A stretch of 48,993 nucleotides of DNA from Brevundimonas sp. UBA7534 (GCF_002479325.1 NZ_DLMO01000148.1:1-48993), one strand, 5' to 3'; numbered from the stretch's first letter, positions 14,095 through 23,314 are shown. Program-made: numbers and translations. Notes: generated by a model not told the origin, from the sequence alone.

Positions 14095-16938
14095 GTGAGC
14101 GCAGCGGCGCCGTGGAGCGTAAAGGGCATCGACCCCAAGGCGCGCGAGGTCGCCAAGGACCTGGCGCGGCGCTCGGGCCTGACGCTGGGCGAATGGCTGA
14201 ATTCCATGATCATGGAGGAGGAGGACGACGACGGCGTGGTGCCGTTGGCGCGCCGGCCCTATGTCCCCGAACCCTACGAACGCCGCAGCCGCTCGCGTCG
14301 GCTGGACGACGCCTATGGCGCGCCGGAGGACGCCTTTCACCGCCTGTCCGCCTCGGTCGACGCCATCGCCGCGCGGCTGGAGGCGGCCGAGCGCCGCTCG
14401 ACTGTCGCCATCCAGGGCGTCGACCAGGCCGTCGCCGGCCTGGTGCGCCGTCTGGACGGCCAGGACACCACGGCCAAGAGCTATGCCCGTCGCGTCGATG
14501 ACATTTCCGAGGAGTTGAAGGAGGGCCATCGCCGCCTGCGTCGCTTCGAGCAGGAGGTCGGGCCGCAGTCACAGGAGGCGTTCGGCAAGGTCGAGACGTC
14601 GCTGGGCACCCTGGCGGGCCGTCTCTACGACATCGAGGAGCGCCAGCGGGCGGGCGTCAACGAACTGCGCCAACGCATGGACGCGGTTGAGAAGTCCGCC
14701 GGCCCGGGTGTGGGCTCGGACCTGCTGGCTCAGGTCGGCGCCCGGCTGGATCAGGCGCAGGGGCGCACCAGCGAGGCCCTGAAGGCGCTGGAACGCTCCT
14801 TCGCCGAACTGGACCAGCGAATGCGCGTCGCGGAAGGCCGGATCGAACCCGAGGGCGCGCGCGAGGCGGCCCGGTTCGAGAAGCTGGCCGAGACCCTGTC
14901 GCGCCAGGTCGACGCCAACCGCGCCGAAATGATGCGGCGGCTCGACACGGCCGAGACCGAAGGCCGCATGGAGCGCATCGAGCGCGCGGTCCAGTCGATC
15001 GGCGAGCAGCTGAAGACCTCCGAACAGAAGGGCGTCCAGGCGATGGAGGCGATGGGCCGCGAGGTCCTGCGCATCGCCGAGAATCTGAACAGCCGAATGC
15101 GGGCGATGGAGGGCGGCGACGCCGAGCGCACCGAGACCGTCGCGCGCGCCGTCTCGGCCGGTCTGTCCAAGCGGTTCGAGGACCAGGCCGCGCGTCTGGA
15201 TCATGATTTCGCGCGTCAGTCCGAACGGATCGAACAGCGCCTGACCGCCGCCGACGACCGCCACGCCCTGGCGCTGGAAAAGCTGGGCGGCGAGATCGCG
15301 CGCATCTCCGACCGGCTGAGCGAACGCATCACCCAGTCCGAGCGCCGTTCGGCCCAGGCGTTGGAAGACATCGGCCGCCGGCTGGCCGAAAGCTCGGAGC
15401 GGATCGAGCAGCGCTACGACCGTGCTTCGGGCGAACTGGCCGAACGGATGCGGCTCAGCGAGGAGCGCACGGCGCGTCTGCTGGCCGAGGCGCGCGACAG
15501 CATGGCGGCGCGCTCGCCCTCGCGCGATCGGGCCGCTCCCGAACGCGTCCATGAGGAGCGGGTTCAGGCCGATTGGCGCGCCGCCGCCTTCCCCGACGAA
15601 TCCTTCGACGCCGGCTTGTGGTCCGACGATCCGGTTGCGCCAGAAGCGGCCGGGGCGACGCCCTTCCCGGCGACCCCGGAGGCGTCCGCCGACGACGAGG
15701 CGGACCCGGTCGAAACCGTCCTGACCTCCGAACCCGCGTCGGAGGGCGAGCCCGAATCCGTCGCCGAGCCGGAGCCTGCGTCGGCGCCGGCCGTGCAGGC
15801 CTTCGGTCCGTTCGGCGGCTTCGGCGGCGCCGACGTCGACGACGCCCTGGCGGCCACGGCCCCCGCCCAGGCGGTTCGCCAGAACGACGGCGTTGTGACC
15901 ACCGCCGACGAGGCCTTCGGCGCCGACGACGACGCCTACGCCGGCGAGACCGACTTCATCGACCCGCGCCGCATCCGCGCCAGCATGGGCGCCGCGGCCG
16001 CCGCCGGCCGGGCCTCGTCCACCCGCAGCGCCATCGACGCGGCCCGCGCCGCCATGACCGAACCGGCCGAGCCGGAGCAGGCCCCCCGCAAGGGCTTCGG
16101 CCTGAAACCCCGGCGCGGCGGCAAGTCCAAGCTGCAGGAACGGCTGGACAAGCAGGCGGCCAAGGACGGCTCGACCGTCAAGAAGACCTTCCTGGCGTCG
16201 GCTACGGCCATGGCCCTGGTGGGCGGCGGCTATGGCTATGTGGCCCTGATGAACGACGGCGGCCTGGACCTGGATCTGCCCGGCTTCGGCGGCGCCCGCC
16301 AGGAGCCGGCGCCGATCGCCATGGCCCTGACCCCGACCGCGCCGAAGATTCAGGCCGACGAGGGCGCGGCCGCCTACGACCAGGCGCTGGCCCAGATCGA
16401 CGCGGGCGAGCCGGCCGGTCTGGAAACGTTGAAGCGCGCCGCCAACCTGGGCCACGCCCCGGCCCAGGCCCATCTGGCCTCGCTGTACCAGAACGGCGAG
16501 GGCGGGGCGCCGATCGACCTGGCCGAAAGCCGCCGCTGGGCGCGCCGCGCGGCCGAGGGCGGCGACGCGCGCGGCATGCACGTCTATGCGATGGAGCTGT
16601 ACGACGGCGTCGGCGGAGAGCGGAACCGCGCCGAGGCCCTGACCTGGCTGCAACGCGCCGCCGAACACGGCCTGATCGACAGTCAGTACAATGTCGCGCG
16701 CCTCTACGAGAACGGCGACGAGGGCATCGCGCCGAACGCCACCGAGGCGCTGAAATGGTACATGATCGCCGCGCGCGGCGGCGACCAGCAGGCGCAGGAA
16801 GCGGTGACCCGGATGCGGCCAACGGCCAGCGCCACGGCCCAGCGCGCCGCCCGCGCCGCCGCCGATGCCTTCGTCGCCCAGAGTGGGACCCAGGCCGCGG
16901 TTCAGGCCGCCGGCGACGCATCCGCGACGACCGGCTGA
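14095..16938 (+). CDS. podJ: PodJ-like polar organizer with Sel1 repeats
   Basis: A 947-residue protein opening with a conserved PodJ-type N terminus (APWSVKGIDPKAREVAKDLA, then RSGLTLGEWLNSMI). Residues of roughly 90-470 are almost entirely heptad-rich coiled coil. An acidic, Ala/Pro-rich disordered region follows (about 500-640), then a basic juxtamembrane stretch, one transmembrane helix (about 699-718), and periplasmic Sel1-like repeats (about 760-905; e.g. LKRAANLGHAPAQAHLASLY). C. crescentus PodJ, of similar length, recruits PleC and other factors to the new pole. Here the protein ends after the Sel1 region with no visible peptidoglycan-binding domain. The start is GTG at 14095 with a GGGAGG just upstream. 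Confidence 0.85.
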   Translation: MSAAAPWSVKGIDPKAREVAKDLARRSGLTLGEWLNSMIMEEEDDDGVVPLARRPYVPEPYERRSRSRRLDDAYGAPEDAFHRLSASVDAIAARLEAAERRSTVAIQGVDQAVAGLVRRLDGQDTTAKSYARRVDDISEELKEGHRRLRRFEQEVGPQSQEAFGKVETSLGTLAGRLYDIEERQRAGVNELRQRMDAVEKSAGPGVGSDLLAQVGARLDQAQGRTSEALKALERSFAELDQRMRVAEGRIEPEGAREAARFEKLAETLSRQVDANRAEMMRRLDTAETEGRMERIERAVQSIGEQLKTSEQKGVQAMEAMGREVLRIAENLNSRMRAMEGGDAERTETVARAVSAGLSKRFEDQAARLDHDFARQSERIEQRLTAADDRHALALEKLGGEIARISDRLSERITQSERRSAQALEDIGRRLAESSERIEQRYDRASGELAERMRLSEERTARLLAEARDSMAARSPSRDRAAPERVHEERVQADWRAAAFPDESFDAGLWSDDPVAPEAAGATPFPATPEASADDEADPVETVLTSEPASEGEPESVAEPEPASAPAVQAFGPFGGFGGADVDDALAATAPAQAVRQNDGVVTTADEAFGADDDAYAGETDFIDPRRIRASMGAAAAAGRASSTRSAIDAARAAMTEPAEPEQAPRKGFGLKPRRGGKSKLQERLDKQAAKDGSTVKKTFLASATAMALVGGGYGYVALMNDGGLDLDLPGFGGARQEPAPIAMALTPTAPKIQADEGAAAYDQALAQIDAGEPAGLETLKRAANLGHAPAQAHLASLYQNGEGGAPIDLAESRRWARRAAEGGDARGMHVYAMELYDGVGGERNRAEALTWLQRAAEHGLIDSQYNVARLYENGDEGIAPNATEALKWYMIAARGGDQQAQEAVTRMRPTASATAQRAARAAADAFVAQSGTQAAVQAAGDASATTG

Positions 16939-17038
16939 TCTTTCTTCGCCCTCGGGTGGCGATCCGCCGTCCGGGCCGCTAAGACCCACCCGTCGCCGCC
17001 CGGCGCCTATCCGTTCGTTCCAGCCGAAGGCGCGTCCT

Positions 17039-17962
17039 TTGGATATCTATCTGCCGATCGCCGAGGTTTCGGTGAACTGGCCGACCCTGGTCATTCTGGG
17101 GGCGGTGGTCGGATTCGTGTCCGGCCTGTTCGGCATCGGCGGCGGTTTTCTGATGGCGCCGATCCTGGTCTTCCTGGGCATCCCGCCGACGGTCGCGGTC
17201 GCCAGCCAGGCCAGCCACGTCGTGGCCTCTTCCACTTCCGGCGTGATCCGCTATTCGGGCCAGGGCGCCGTCGATTTTCGCATGGGAACGGTGATGGCCG
17301 GCGGCGGGGCCGTGGGCGCCCTTCTGGGGGTCGAGCTGTTCCGTTACCTGCGCCTGCTGGGCCAGGCCGACCTGGTGGTGGCGCTGTCCTACCTGGTGTT
17401 TCTGGGCGCCATCGGCTCTTTGATGCTGTACGAGAGCCTCAGCGAGATCCTGCGCCGTCGTCGCGGCCTGCCGGCGCCGCGCAAGGATCGCCGCCGCCCG
17501 ATGTGGCTGTACGGTCTGCCCCTGCGGATGCGCTTTCCCAAGTCCGGCCTCTACATCAGCGCCATTCCCCCGTTCGGCCTGGGCGTCTTCGCCGGCGTGC
17601 TGTCGGCCATCATGGGGGTCGGCGGCGGCTTCATCCTGGTCCCGGCCATGCTCTATGTGCTGCGGATGAAGGCGGGCGCGGTGGTCGGCACCAGCCTGTT
17701 CCAGATCATCATCACCACCGCCATCACCACCATTCTCCAGGCCGGTCGCAACCAGACCGTGGACATCGTCCTGTCGACCATCCTGCTGCTGGGCGGCGTC
17801 GTCGGGGCCCAGATCGGCGCGCGCTTCGCCGGCCGCTTCCGCGCCGAGGAGTTGCGGGCGGCGCTGGGGCTGATCGTGCTGTTGGTGGGGATGCAGATGG
17901 GGCTGGAGCTGTTCGTGCGGCCGGCCGACATCTTCATGATCGCCCCCGGGATTGCGGACTGA
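17039..17962 (+). CDS. TauE/SafE-family sulfite exporter-like permease
   Basis: A roughly 307-residue membrane protein with about eight hydrophobic segments and the twin TauE/SafE motifs: GAVVGFVSGLFGIGGGFLMA near the start and GVLSAIMGVGGGFILVPAML in the second half. The family includes exporters of sulfite and sulfoacetate. I chose the TTG at 17039 because the protein is recognisable from DIYLPIAEVSVNW onward, while the upstream open frame is Pro/Arg-rich filler. The next gene starts 13 bp later and encodes a TIGR02186 protein, the usual partner of this permease in alphaproteobacteria. Confidence 0.85.
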   Translation: MDIYLPIAEVSVNWPTLVILGAVVGFVSGLFGIGGGFLMAPILVFLGIPPTVAVASQASHVVASSTSGVIRYSGQGAVDFRMGTVMAGGGAVGALLGVELFRYLRLLGQADLVVALSYLVFLGAIGSLMLYESLSEILRRRRGLPAPRKDRRRPMWLYGLPLRMRFPKSGLYISAIPPFGLGVFAGVLSAIMGVGGGFILVPAMLYVLRMKAGAVVGTSLFQIIITTAITTILQAGRNQTVDIVLSTILLLGGVVGAQIGARFAGRFRAEELRAALGLIVLLVGMQMGLELFVRPADIFMIAPGIAD

Positions 17963-17975
17963 TGGGAGGCCGGGC

Positions 17976-18788
17976 GTGATCCAGACCCTGCCCCCGCCGC
18001 CCCCCGCGATCGAGGCGCCCGCCCCGGATCGGTCAGAGGCTACGACCGGCGACCTGCGCGTCGCCGCCGCCCTGACCGACGCCCAGGTCCATGTCGATTC
18101 GGGTTTCCAGGGGGCTTCAATCGTCCTCTACGGGGCCGTCTTCAACCCGACCGACGATCCCGCCGACGTGGTCGTGGTCGTGCGCGGGCCCGAGGCGCCG
18201 GTGCGCCTGGTCCGAAAGACCCGCAACATGGGTGTCTGGCTGAACAGCCGGCCGGTGCTGTTCGAGGGGGCGCCGGGCTTCTACATGACCGCCTCCACCC
18301 GGCCGCTCAGCGACATCGCCGACTTCGGCCAGTTGCGCCGGCTGGGCGTCGGCGTCGACCACCTGCGCATCGACGCGCCCGAGGAGAGCCGCACCGTCAC
18401 CCGCTACGGCGTGCGCGACGTCGTGGTCAGCCGGCTGGGCGAGGACTATCTGGACTGGCGTCGCGCGGTGATCCGCCTGAAGGAGGCCGCCCAGCTCTAC
18501 GCCACCGCGCCAGAGGGGGTGCAGTTCGTCGATCGGGGCCTGTTCCGCGCCGAGGTCGACCTCCCGACAGTGGCGCCGACCGGCAAATATTACGCCGAGG
18601 TCTGGCTGTTCCAAGGCGGGGAGCCGCGCTCGGTCTCCAACCTGACCCTGACGGTCGAGAAGGTCGGGCTGGAACGCGACATCTACGAATTCGCCCATCG
18701 CCGGCCCTGGCTCTATGGCGTTCTGTGCGTGATCCTGGCGGCCCTGACCGGCTACGGCGCCTCGCGCATCTTCAGCCGACGGAGCTGA
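17976..18788 (+). CDS. TIGR02186-family membrane-anchored protein
   Basis: A 270-residue protein from the GTG at 17976, supported by GGGAGG at 17964-17969. A proline-rich N terminus is followed by a mostly beta extracytoplasmic domain (VDSGFQGASIVLYGAVFNPT, VVVVRGPEAPVRLVRKTRNM) and one C-terminal transmembrane helix (about residues 245-263: WLYGVLCVILAALTGYGASR). Proteins of this family sit next to TauE/SafE permeases in many alphaproteobacteria and presumably work with them in the membrane; the role is not established. The last 17 bp overlap the 3' end of the convergent gluQRS gene. Confidence 0.8.
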   Translation: MIQTLPPPPPAIEAPAPDRSEATTGDLRVAAALTDAQVHVDSGFQGASIVLYGAVFNPTDDPADVVVVVRGPEAPVRLVRKTRNMGVWLNSRPVLFEGAPGFYMTASTRPLSDIADFGQLRRLGVGVDHLRIDAPEESRTVTRYGVRDVVVSRLGEDYLDWRRAVIRLKEAAQLYATAPEGVQFVDRGLFRAEVDLPTVAPTGKYYAEVWLFQGGEPRSVSNLTLTVEKVGLERDIYEFAHRRPWLYGVLCVILAALTGYGASRIFSRRS

Positions 18789-19632
18789 ACCCCAGTTCGG
18801 CGCGAAGGGCCTGGGCTGTCACGCCCTGGGCGCGCAGCTCGGCCAGGGTCACGGAACGATCACGCTTGGCGTAGCGGCGCCCGTCCGGCCCGGTCAGCAG
18901 TCGGTGGTGGCGATAAATCGGCGCGGGCCAACCCATCAGCGTCTGGATCAACCGCTGCACGTGGGTGGCCTCGAACAGGTCCTGGCCCCGCACGACATGG
19001 GTCACGCCCTGCAGGGCGTCATCGTGGGTCACGGCCAGATGATAGGCGACACCGGCGTCCTTGCGCGCCAGGACGACATCCCCGGCGGCCTCGGGTCGCA
19101 CCGGCACGACGCCGTGCTGGCCCTCGGGACCGCGCCCTTCCTCGTCGAAGGCCAAGCCGTTCCAGGTCGCCTCGCTCAGGGCCGCGCGCGCCCGATTCAG
19201 CGACAGGCGCCAGGCGAAGGCCTGGCCCTGGTCCAGCCGTCGCGCCTCGTCGTCGGCCGGATGAGGACCCGGCCGGGCGGCCTCCATCGGTCCGTGCGGC
19301 GCGTCCCCGATGGCGTTCAAGATGTCCTTGCGCGTGCGAAAACAGCGATAGAGCAGACCTCGCTCGTCCAGATTCGCCAGCACGGCGGCGTAGTCGGCCC
19401 GGTGATCCGACTGGCGCCGCACCGGTCCGTCCCAGTCCAGGCCCAGCCAGGCCAGGTCCTCCAGGATCGCCGTCTCGTACTCCGGGCGGCAGCGTGTCGG
19501 GTCGATGTCTTCGATCCTCAGCAGAAACCTCCCGCCCGCGTCGCGCGCCGCCGTCCAGGCCGTCAGGGCCGAGAAGGCGTGCCCCTTGTGAAGGCGGCCG
19601 GTGGGGGAGGGGGCGAAGCGGGTGACGAGCAT
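18772..19632 (-). CDS. gluQ: Glutamyl-Q tRNA(Asp) synthetase
   Basis: A 286-residue truncated glutamyl-tRNA synthetase paralogue. GluQRS attaches glutamate to queuosine at position 34 of tRNA(Asp). The start at 19632 gives the family N terminus VTRFAPSPTGRLHKGHAFSA with the HIGH-like HKGH. FLLRIEDIDPTRCRPEYE and the KMSKS-equivalent RYAKRDRSVTL are present, and the anticodon-binding domain is absent as expected. The zinc-site cysteines of the E. coli enzyme are mostly missing (YRCFRTRKDI). It is convergent with TIGR02186 and divergent from the glycosylase gene. Confidence 0.93.
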   Translation of the reverse strand: MLVTRFAPSPTGRLHKGHAFSALTAWTAARDAGGRFLLRIEDIDPTRCRPEYETAILEDLAWLGLDWDGPVRRQSDHRADYAAVLANLDERGLLYRCFRTRKDILNAIGDAPHGPMEAARPGPHPADDEARRLDQGQAFAWRLSLNRARAALSEATWNGLAFDEEGRGPEGQHGVVPVRPEAAGDVVLARKDAGVAYHLAVTHDDALQGVTHVVRGQDLFEATHVQRLIQTLMGWPAPIYRHHRLLTGPDGRRYAKRDRSVTLAELRAQGVTAQALRAELGFSSVG

Positions 19633-19709
19633 CGAGCTTGTTCTAGCGGTTTCCGGCCCCGTGCAGCAGCCCCGGCTTGCTCGCGCCGCGTCGGCGCCTA
19701 AGCTGGGGC

Positions 19710-20366
19710 ATGGCCGTCGCTCCCACACCTGCCCAGATCGCCGCCGCGCGCGACAGCCTGGCCGCAGCCGACCCGGCCCTGGCGCGCGCGCACGCGCAGA
19801 CGCCGACGTTCGAGTGGCGCCTGCGGCCTGGCGGCTATGAAGGCCTGTTCCGCATGATCGTGGAGCAGCAGGTCTCGGTCGCGGCCGCAGCGTCCATCTG
19901 GGCGCGGACGGTAGAGGGGCTGGGCGGAGCGGTGACGGCCGAGGCGGTGCTGGGCCGTGACGTCGAGACGCTGCGGACCTTCGGCCTGTCGGGTCACAAG
20001 GCGCGTTACGGGCGCGAAATCGCCCTGGCGCAGATCGAGGGGCGCATCGATCTGGAGCATATGCAGACGCTGTCGGACGAAGCGGCCATCGCCGCCCTGA
20101 CCGCGATCAAGGGCGTCGGCAAATGGACGGCCGAAACCTATCTGATGTTCTGCGAGGGACGGCTGGATGTCTTTCCCGGCGGCGACGTGGCCTTGCAGGA
20201 GGCCATGCGCTGGGCCGACCGGGCCGAACTGCGCCCGCGCGAGAAGGAGGCCTACGCCCGCGCCGACATCTGGCGACCCTGGCGCGGGGTGGCGGCGCAT
20301 CTGCTGTGGGGATGGTATGGCGGGGTCAGGCGCGGCGAGATCGCGCTGGAGGACCTGACCCTGTGA
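19710..20366 (+). CDS. DNA-3-methyladenine glycosylase II (AlkA-like, HhH-GPD)
   Basis: A 218-residue HhH-GPD superfamily base-excision-repair enzyme that removes alkylated purines. Visible are the start of the fold (GLFRMIVEQQVSVAAAASIW), the helix-hairpin-helix AIKGVGKWTAETYLMF, and the catalytic aspartate in FPGGDVALQEAM. The protein lacks the extra N-terminal domain of E. coli AlkA and is close in size to short bacterial versions. The start is ATG 19710. Its stop overlaps the GTG start of the next gene by 4 bp (GTGA), implying coupled translation. Confidence 0.9.
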   Translation: MAVAPTPAQIAAARDSLAAADPALARAHAQTPTFEWRLRPGGYEGLFRMIVEQQVSVAAAASIWARTVEGLGGAVTAEAVLGRDVETLRTFGLSGHKARYGREIALAQIEGRIDLEHMQTLSDEAAIAALTAIKGVGKWTAETYLMFCEGRLDVFPGGDVALQEAMRWADRAELRPREKEAYARADIWRPWRGVAAHLLWGWYGGVRRGEIALEDLTL

Positions 20367-21019
20367 CCCCGATCGACCCCGTCATCGGCGAGACCATCCG
20401 CAATCCGCAGACGGTGCTGACCGCCCTGGATTTCGCGGGCGTGGCCGTCTTCGCCGCCACCGGCGCCCTGGCCGCCGCGCGCGAGAAACACGATCTGGTG
20501 ACCTTCGCCTTCTTCGCCGCCATCACCGGGGTCGGCGGCGGCACCCTGCGCGATCTGCTGCTGGGTCTGCCGGTCTTCTGGGTTCAGGACTGGCGCTATG
20601 TCGCCGTCTGTCTGGCCGCGGCGGTCGGCATCTGGCTGCTGGGCTGGCGCGACTGGCGATTCCGGGCCCTGCTGTGGCTCGATGCGGTCGGTCTGGCGGC
20701 CTATGGCGTGATGGGCGCGGCCAAGGCGATGGCGGCCGGCGCCTCGCCGCTGATCTGCATTGTCATGGGCACGCTGACGGCCTGCTTCGGCGGCGTCATC
20801 CGCGATCTTCTGGCCGGACAGCCGTCCATCCTGCTGCGCCGCGAGATCGCCGTTTCCGCCGCCATCCTGTCGGCGACGGTCTATGTCATCCTGCGCGGGC
20901 TGGAGGCGGAACGCTGGCCGGCCGCGGCCGTGGCCCTGGCGCTGGGTTTCGCCCTGCGCGCGGCCGCGCTGCGCTGGGGTTGGACCCTGCCGGGCTTTCC
21001 CTCCGGGCCGCGCGCCTGA
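20363..21019 (+). CDS. TRIC-type (UPF0126/YicG) membrane protein
   Basis: A 218-residue protein with seven predicted membrane segments and the internal duplication of the family. The two halves carry the matching motifs GVGGGTLRDLLLG and GGVIRDLLAG. Bacterial members of this family are homologous to trimeric intracellular cation channels, selective for monovalent cations. The GTG start at 20363 overlaps the glycosylase stop. The coupling with a DNA glycosylase looks positional rather than functional. Confidence 0.88.
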   Translation: MTPIDPVIGETIRNPQTVLTALDFAGVAVFAATGALAAAREKHDLVTFAFFAAITGVGGGTLRDLLLGLPVFWVQDWRYVAVCLAAAVGIWLLGWRDWRFRALLWLDAVGLAAYGVMGAAKAMAAGASPLICIVMGTLTACFGGVIRDLLAGQPSILLRREIAVSAAILSATVYVILRGLEAERWPAAAVALALGFALRAAALRWGWTLPGFPSGPRA

Positions 21020-21150
21020 GGCGCAATCTTCGCGTCTTCGTCATGGCGGCGTCTTCGAATCAGGCGTAGGCTTTTCGGGCCAGACTAGGGAAGGAGACGC
21101 GTCTTCAGTCCTGTCGCCTCGATACCCCCCGCCGTGGACGGGAGGGCCTG

Positions 21151-21711
21151 ATGCAGGTTCTCCATCGACCGCCTTCGGGCTGGCCCGCCCTGGTGCTCAA
21201 CGCCGATTTTCGGCCGCTGTCCTACTATCCGCTGTCGCTCTGGCCGTGGGAGGAGGCGGTCAAGGCGGTCTATCAGGACCGCGTCGAGGTCGTGTCGCTG
21301 TACGACAAGGTCGTCCGTTCTCCGTCGATGGAGATGCAGTTGCCCAGCGTGATCGCGCTGAAGAGCTATGTCGACCAGGACCGCAGCCCCGCCTTCACCC
21401 GCTTCAACGTCTTCCTGCGCGACGGCTTCGCCTGCCAGTACTGCGGGGAATCGACCGAACTGACCTTCGATCACGTCATTCCCCGGTCCCAGGGCGGACG
21501 CACGACCTGGGAGAACATCGTCGCCGCCTGCGGGCCGTGCAACCTGACCAAGGGCGGCCGCACCCCTCGCCAGGCCATGATGCCCGTCCGCCGCGAACCC
21601 TATCGCCCCAACGCCTGGCAGCTTCAGGACGCCGGCCGCCGCTTCCCGCCCCACTACCTGCACCAGAGCTGGCTCGACTACCTCTACTGGGACATCGAAC
21701 TCGAACCTTAG
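21151..21711 (+). CDS. HNH endonuclease
   Basis: A 186-residue protein with a conserved N-terminal domain (ALVLNADFRPLSYYPLSLWP, then EEAVKAVYQDRVEVVS) and a C-terminal HNH nuclease module. The module has zinc cysteines in CQYCGE and CGPCNLTKGG flanking the active-site TFDHVIPRSQGG and WENIV. Such chromosomal HNH proteins are widespread in alphaproteobacteria; the target is unknown. A GAATC (GANTC) site lies at 21057-21061, about 90 bp upstream. It is the last intact core gene before the accessory island. Confidence 0.88.
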   Translation: MQVLHRPPSGWPALVLNADFRPLSYYPLSLWPWEEAVKAVYQDRVEVVSLYDKVVRSPSMEMQLPSVIALKSYVDQDRSPAFTRFNVFLRDGFACQYCGESTELTFDHVIPRSQGGRTTWENIVAACGPCNLTKGGRTPRQAMMPVRREPYRPNAWQLQDAGRRFPPHYLHQSWLDYLYWDIELEP

Positions 21712-21884
21712 GGTTCTTTTCGATTGCCGGAAGCTGCTCAAACGCCCTTGTGGTGGGCAGATTCGGGGGTCGTTCTTTTCCCGCTGATTTCTCGATTATC
21801 CTCCGAAATCCTCCCGTCTGGTGACCATGTGGTGACCAAAAACGGGACCAGAAACGCGGCTCGAGGGTCGCGAGGAGGACGAGC

Positions 21885-22750
21885 ATGGCCCCGAACCCGA
21901 GGTCCGCAAAAATCACCAAGCGCGTCATCGGTGCTCTGACGCCGGAAGGCGCCCGCTACACCGTCTGGGATACCCAGCTGAAAGGGTTTGGCGTCCGTGT
22001 CGCCGCGACGGACACCAAGACCTACGTCGTCCCATACCGCATGATCGGCGGCGCGGATCGGCTGCTGCAGATCGCTCGACACAGGGTGGTTACCGCCGAG
22101 GAGGCGCGGGAAAGGGCCGCCGCGGTCCTCGCTCAAGTCGCCTCAGGTGGTGACCCCCAGCTGACCAAATTCGAGCGTCGAGAGGAGCTGACCATGGCCG
22201 GTCTCTGCGATCTCTACACGGCGGAGGGCACGGCGCTGAAAAAAGCCTCGACACTTCAAATCGATAAGATCCGGATCGCGCGCCACATCAAGCCGCGCCT
22301 CGGCCGAATGAAAATCACCGACATAACTCGCAGGGATATCGAGCGATTGATGGTCGATGTGGACCTTGGCCACATCCGCGGCGAGGCGACACCCCATACC
22401 CGCGGCGGCATCCACGCGGCGGCCCGCCGCCGGGACCGTTTTCTCTCGCAGGCCGAACTCGCGCGCCTGGGTGATGTCCTGACGCAGATGGAGACGGACG
22501 GCGGCGATCCGCGTCACCTCGACATCATCCGGCTTCTCGCCCTGACCGGCGCGCGCAAGAACGAGATCGCGCGGCTGCGGTGGTCGGAGATCGACCGCGA
22601 GCAGGGCCTCCTGCGGCTGGCGGATTCCAAGACCGGAGCCAAGATCATCCGGGCGCGTGAAACCCGTCTCGCCGTGACCGTCTACGTCGCCAATTTCGGC
22701 AAGGAGAACTTCGCCTGGCCGGCCTGTCTGGCGCGCAGCGAGGTCGCGAC
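21885..22750 (+). pseudogene. Tyrosine recombinase/integrase remnant
   Basis: The start encodes the DUF4102 arm-binding domain of P4-type integrases (ITKRVIGALTPEGARYTVWD, TQLKGFGVRVAATDTKTYVV), a SAM-like core-binding region, and part of the catalytic domain including the first arginine (ALTGARKNEIARLRWSEI). Two lesions are visible. About 35 residues normally found between HTRGG and the RFLSQAELARLG region are missing in frame. The protein also diverges from the family after ADSKTGAK (near 22645), losing the HxxR and the catalytic tyrosine. The frame runs on into foreign sequence to 22892. It cannot be an active recombinase. Confidence 0.8.
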
Positions 22751-23314
22751 GTGTCGCGCCGCGAGGACATGGAGGCGATCGTTCGGACCATCGAGGCGCG
22801 CTTCGGCCGGCTCGACATCGTCGTCGCCAACGCCGCCGTCGGCGCCAACGCGCCGCTGGGCGAGATCGCGGACGAGAAGTTCGAGACCGTGATCGGGGCC
22901 AATCTACGCGGCGTCCTCAACACCGTGCAGACAGCCCTGCCGCTTCTGAAAGAGGGCGCCTCTGTGCTCCTGAGGGGGGCGACCGCCTCCTATGACGCGC
23001 CGCAGACCATGAGCGTCTATGGGGCCGCCAAGGCCGGTCTGCGCGCCTTCACCACGACCTGGATCAAGGATCTGGCGGGGCGCGGCATCCGCATCAACAC
23101 CCTCAGTCCCGGAGCGATCGACACCCCGTCGCTGCGCAAGGCGATGGAAGCCGAGACCGACGAGAGGCGCGCCCAGGCTCTCGCGGAGCGCAGCCCGCTC
23201 AAACGAATCGGATCGCCCGAGGAGGTCGCCATGGTCGTCGCCTTCTTCGCCAGCGATCAAGCCAGCTACATCCACGGCGTCGAGCTTTACATCGACGGCG
23301 GCCTGAAGGTCTGA
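22751..23314 (+). pseudogene. 5'-truncated SDR oxidoreductase
   Basis: The 187 residues match the last three quarters of a classical short-chain dehydrogenase: LDIVVANAAVGANAPLGEIA (NNAG-like motif), the active-site YGAAKAGLRAFT, INTLSPGAIDTPSLRKAMEA and the C-terminal YIHGVELYIDGG. The N-terminal nucleotide-binding TGxxxGxG segment is absent, replaced by the integrase-derived sequence. Family-like sequence begins at about DVSRREDMEAIV. A GTG at 22751 could start translation, but without the Rossmann glycine motif it should not bind NAD(P). It is best read as a headless gene fused to the integrase scar. Confidence 0.75.

Noticed and set aside
14569..16989. 806-codon minus-strand frame opposite podJ.
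   Set aside because: A shadow of the coiled-coil coding sequence, with no start signal or recognisable domain.
21712..21884. Possible tRNA or attachment site before the integrase remnant.
   Set aside because: No cloverleaf or tRNA 3' end could be found, and no matching direct repeat was seen at the far side of the island.
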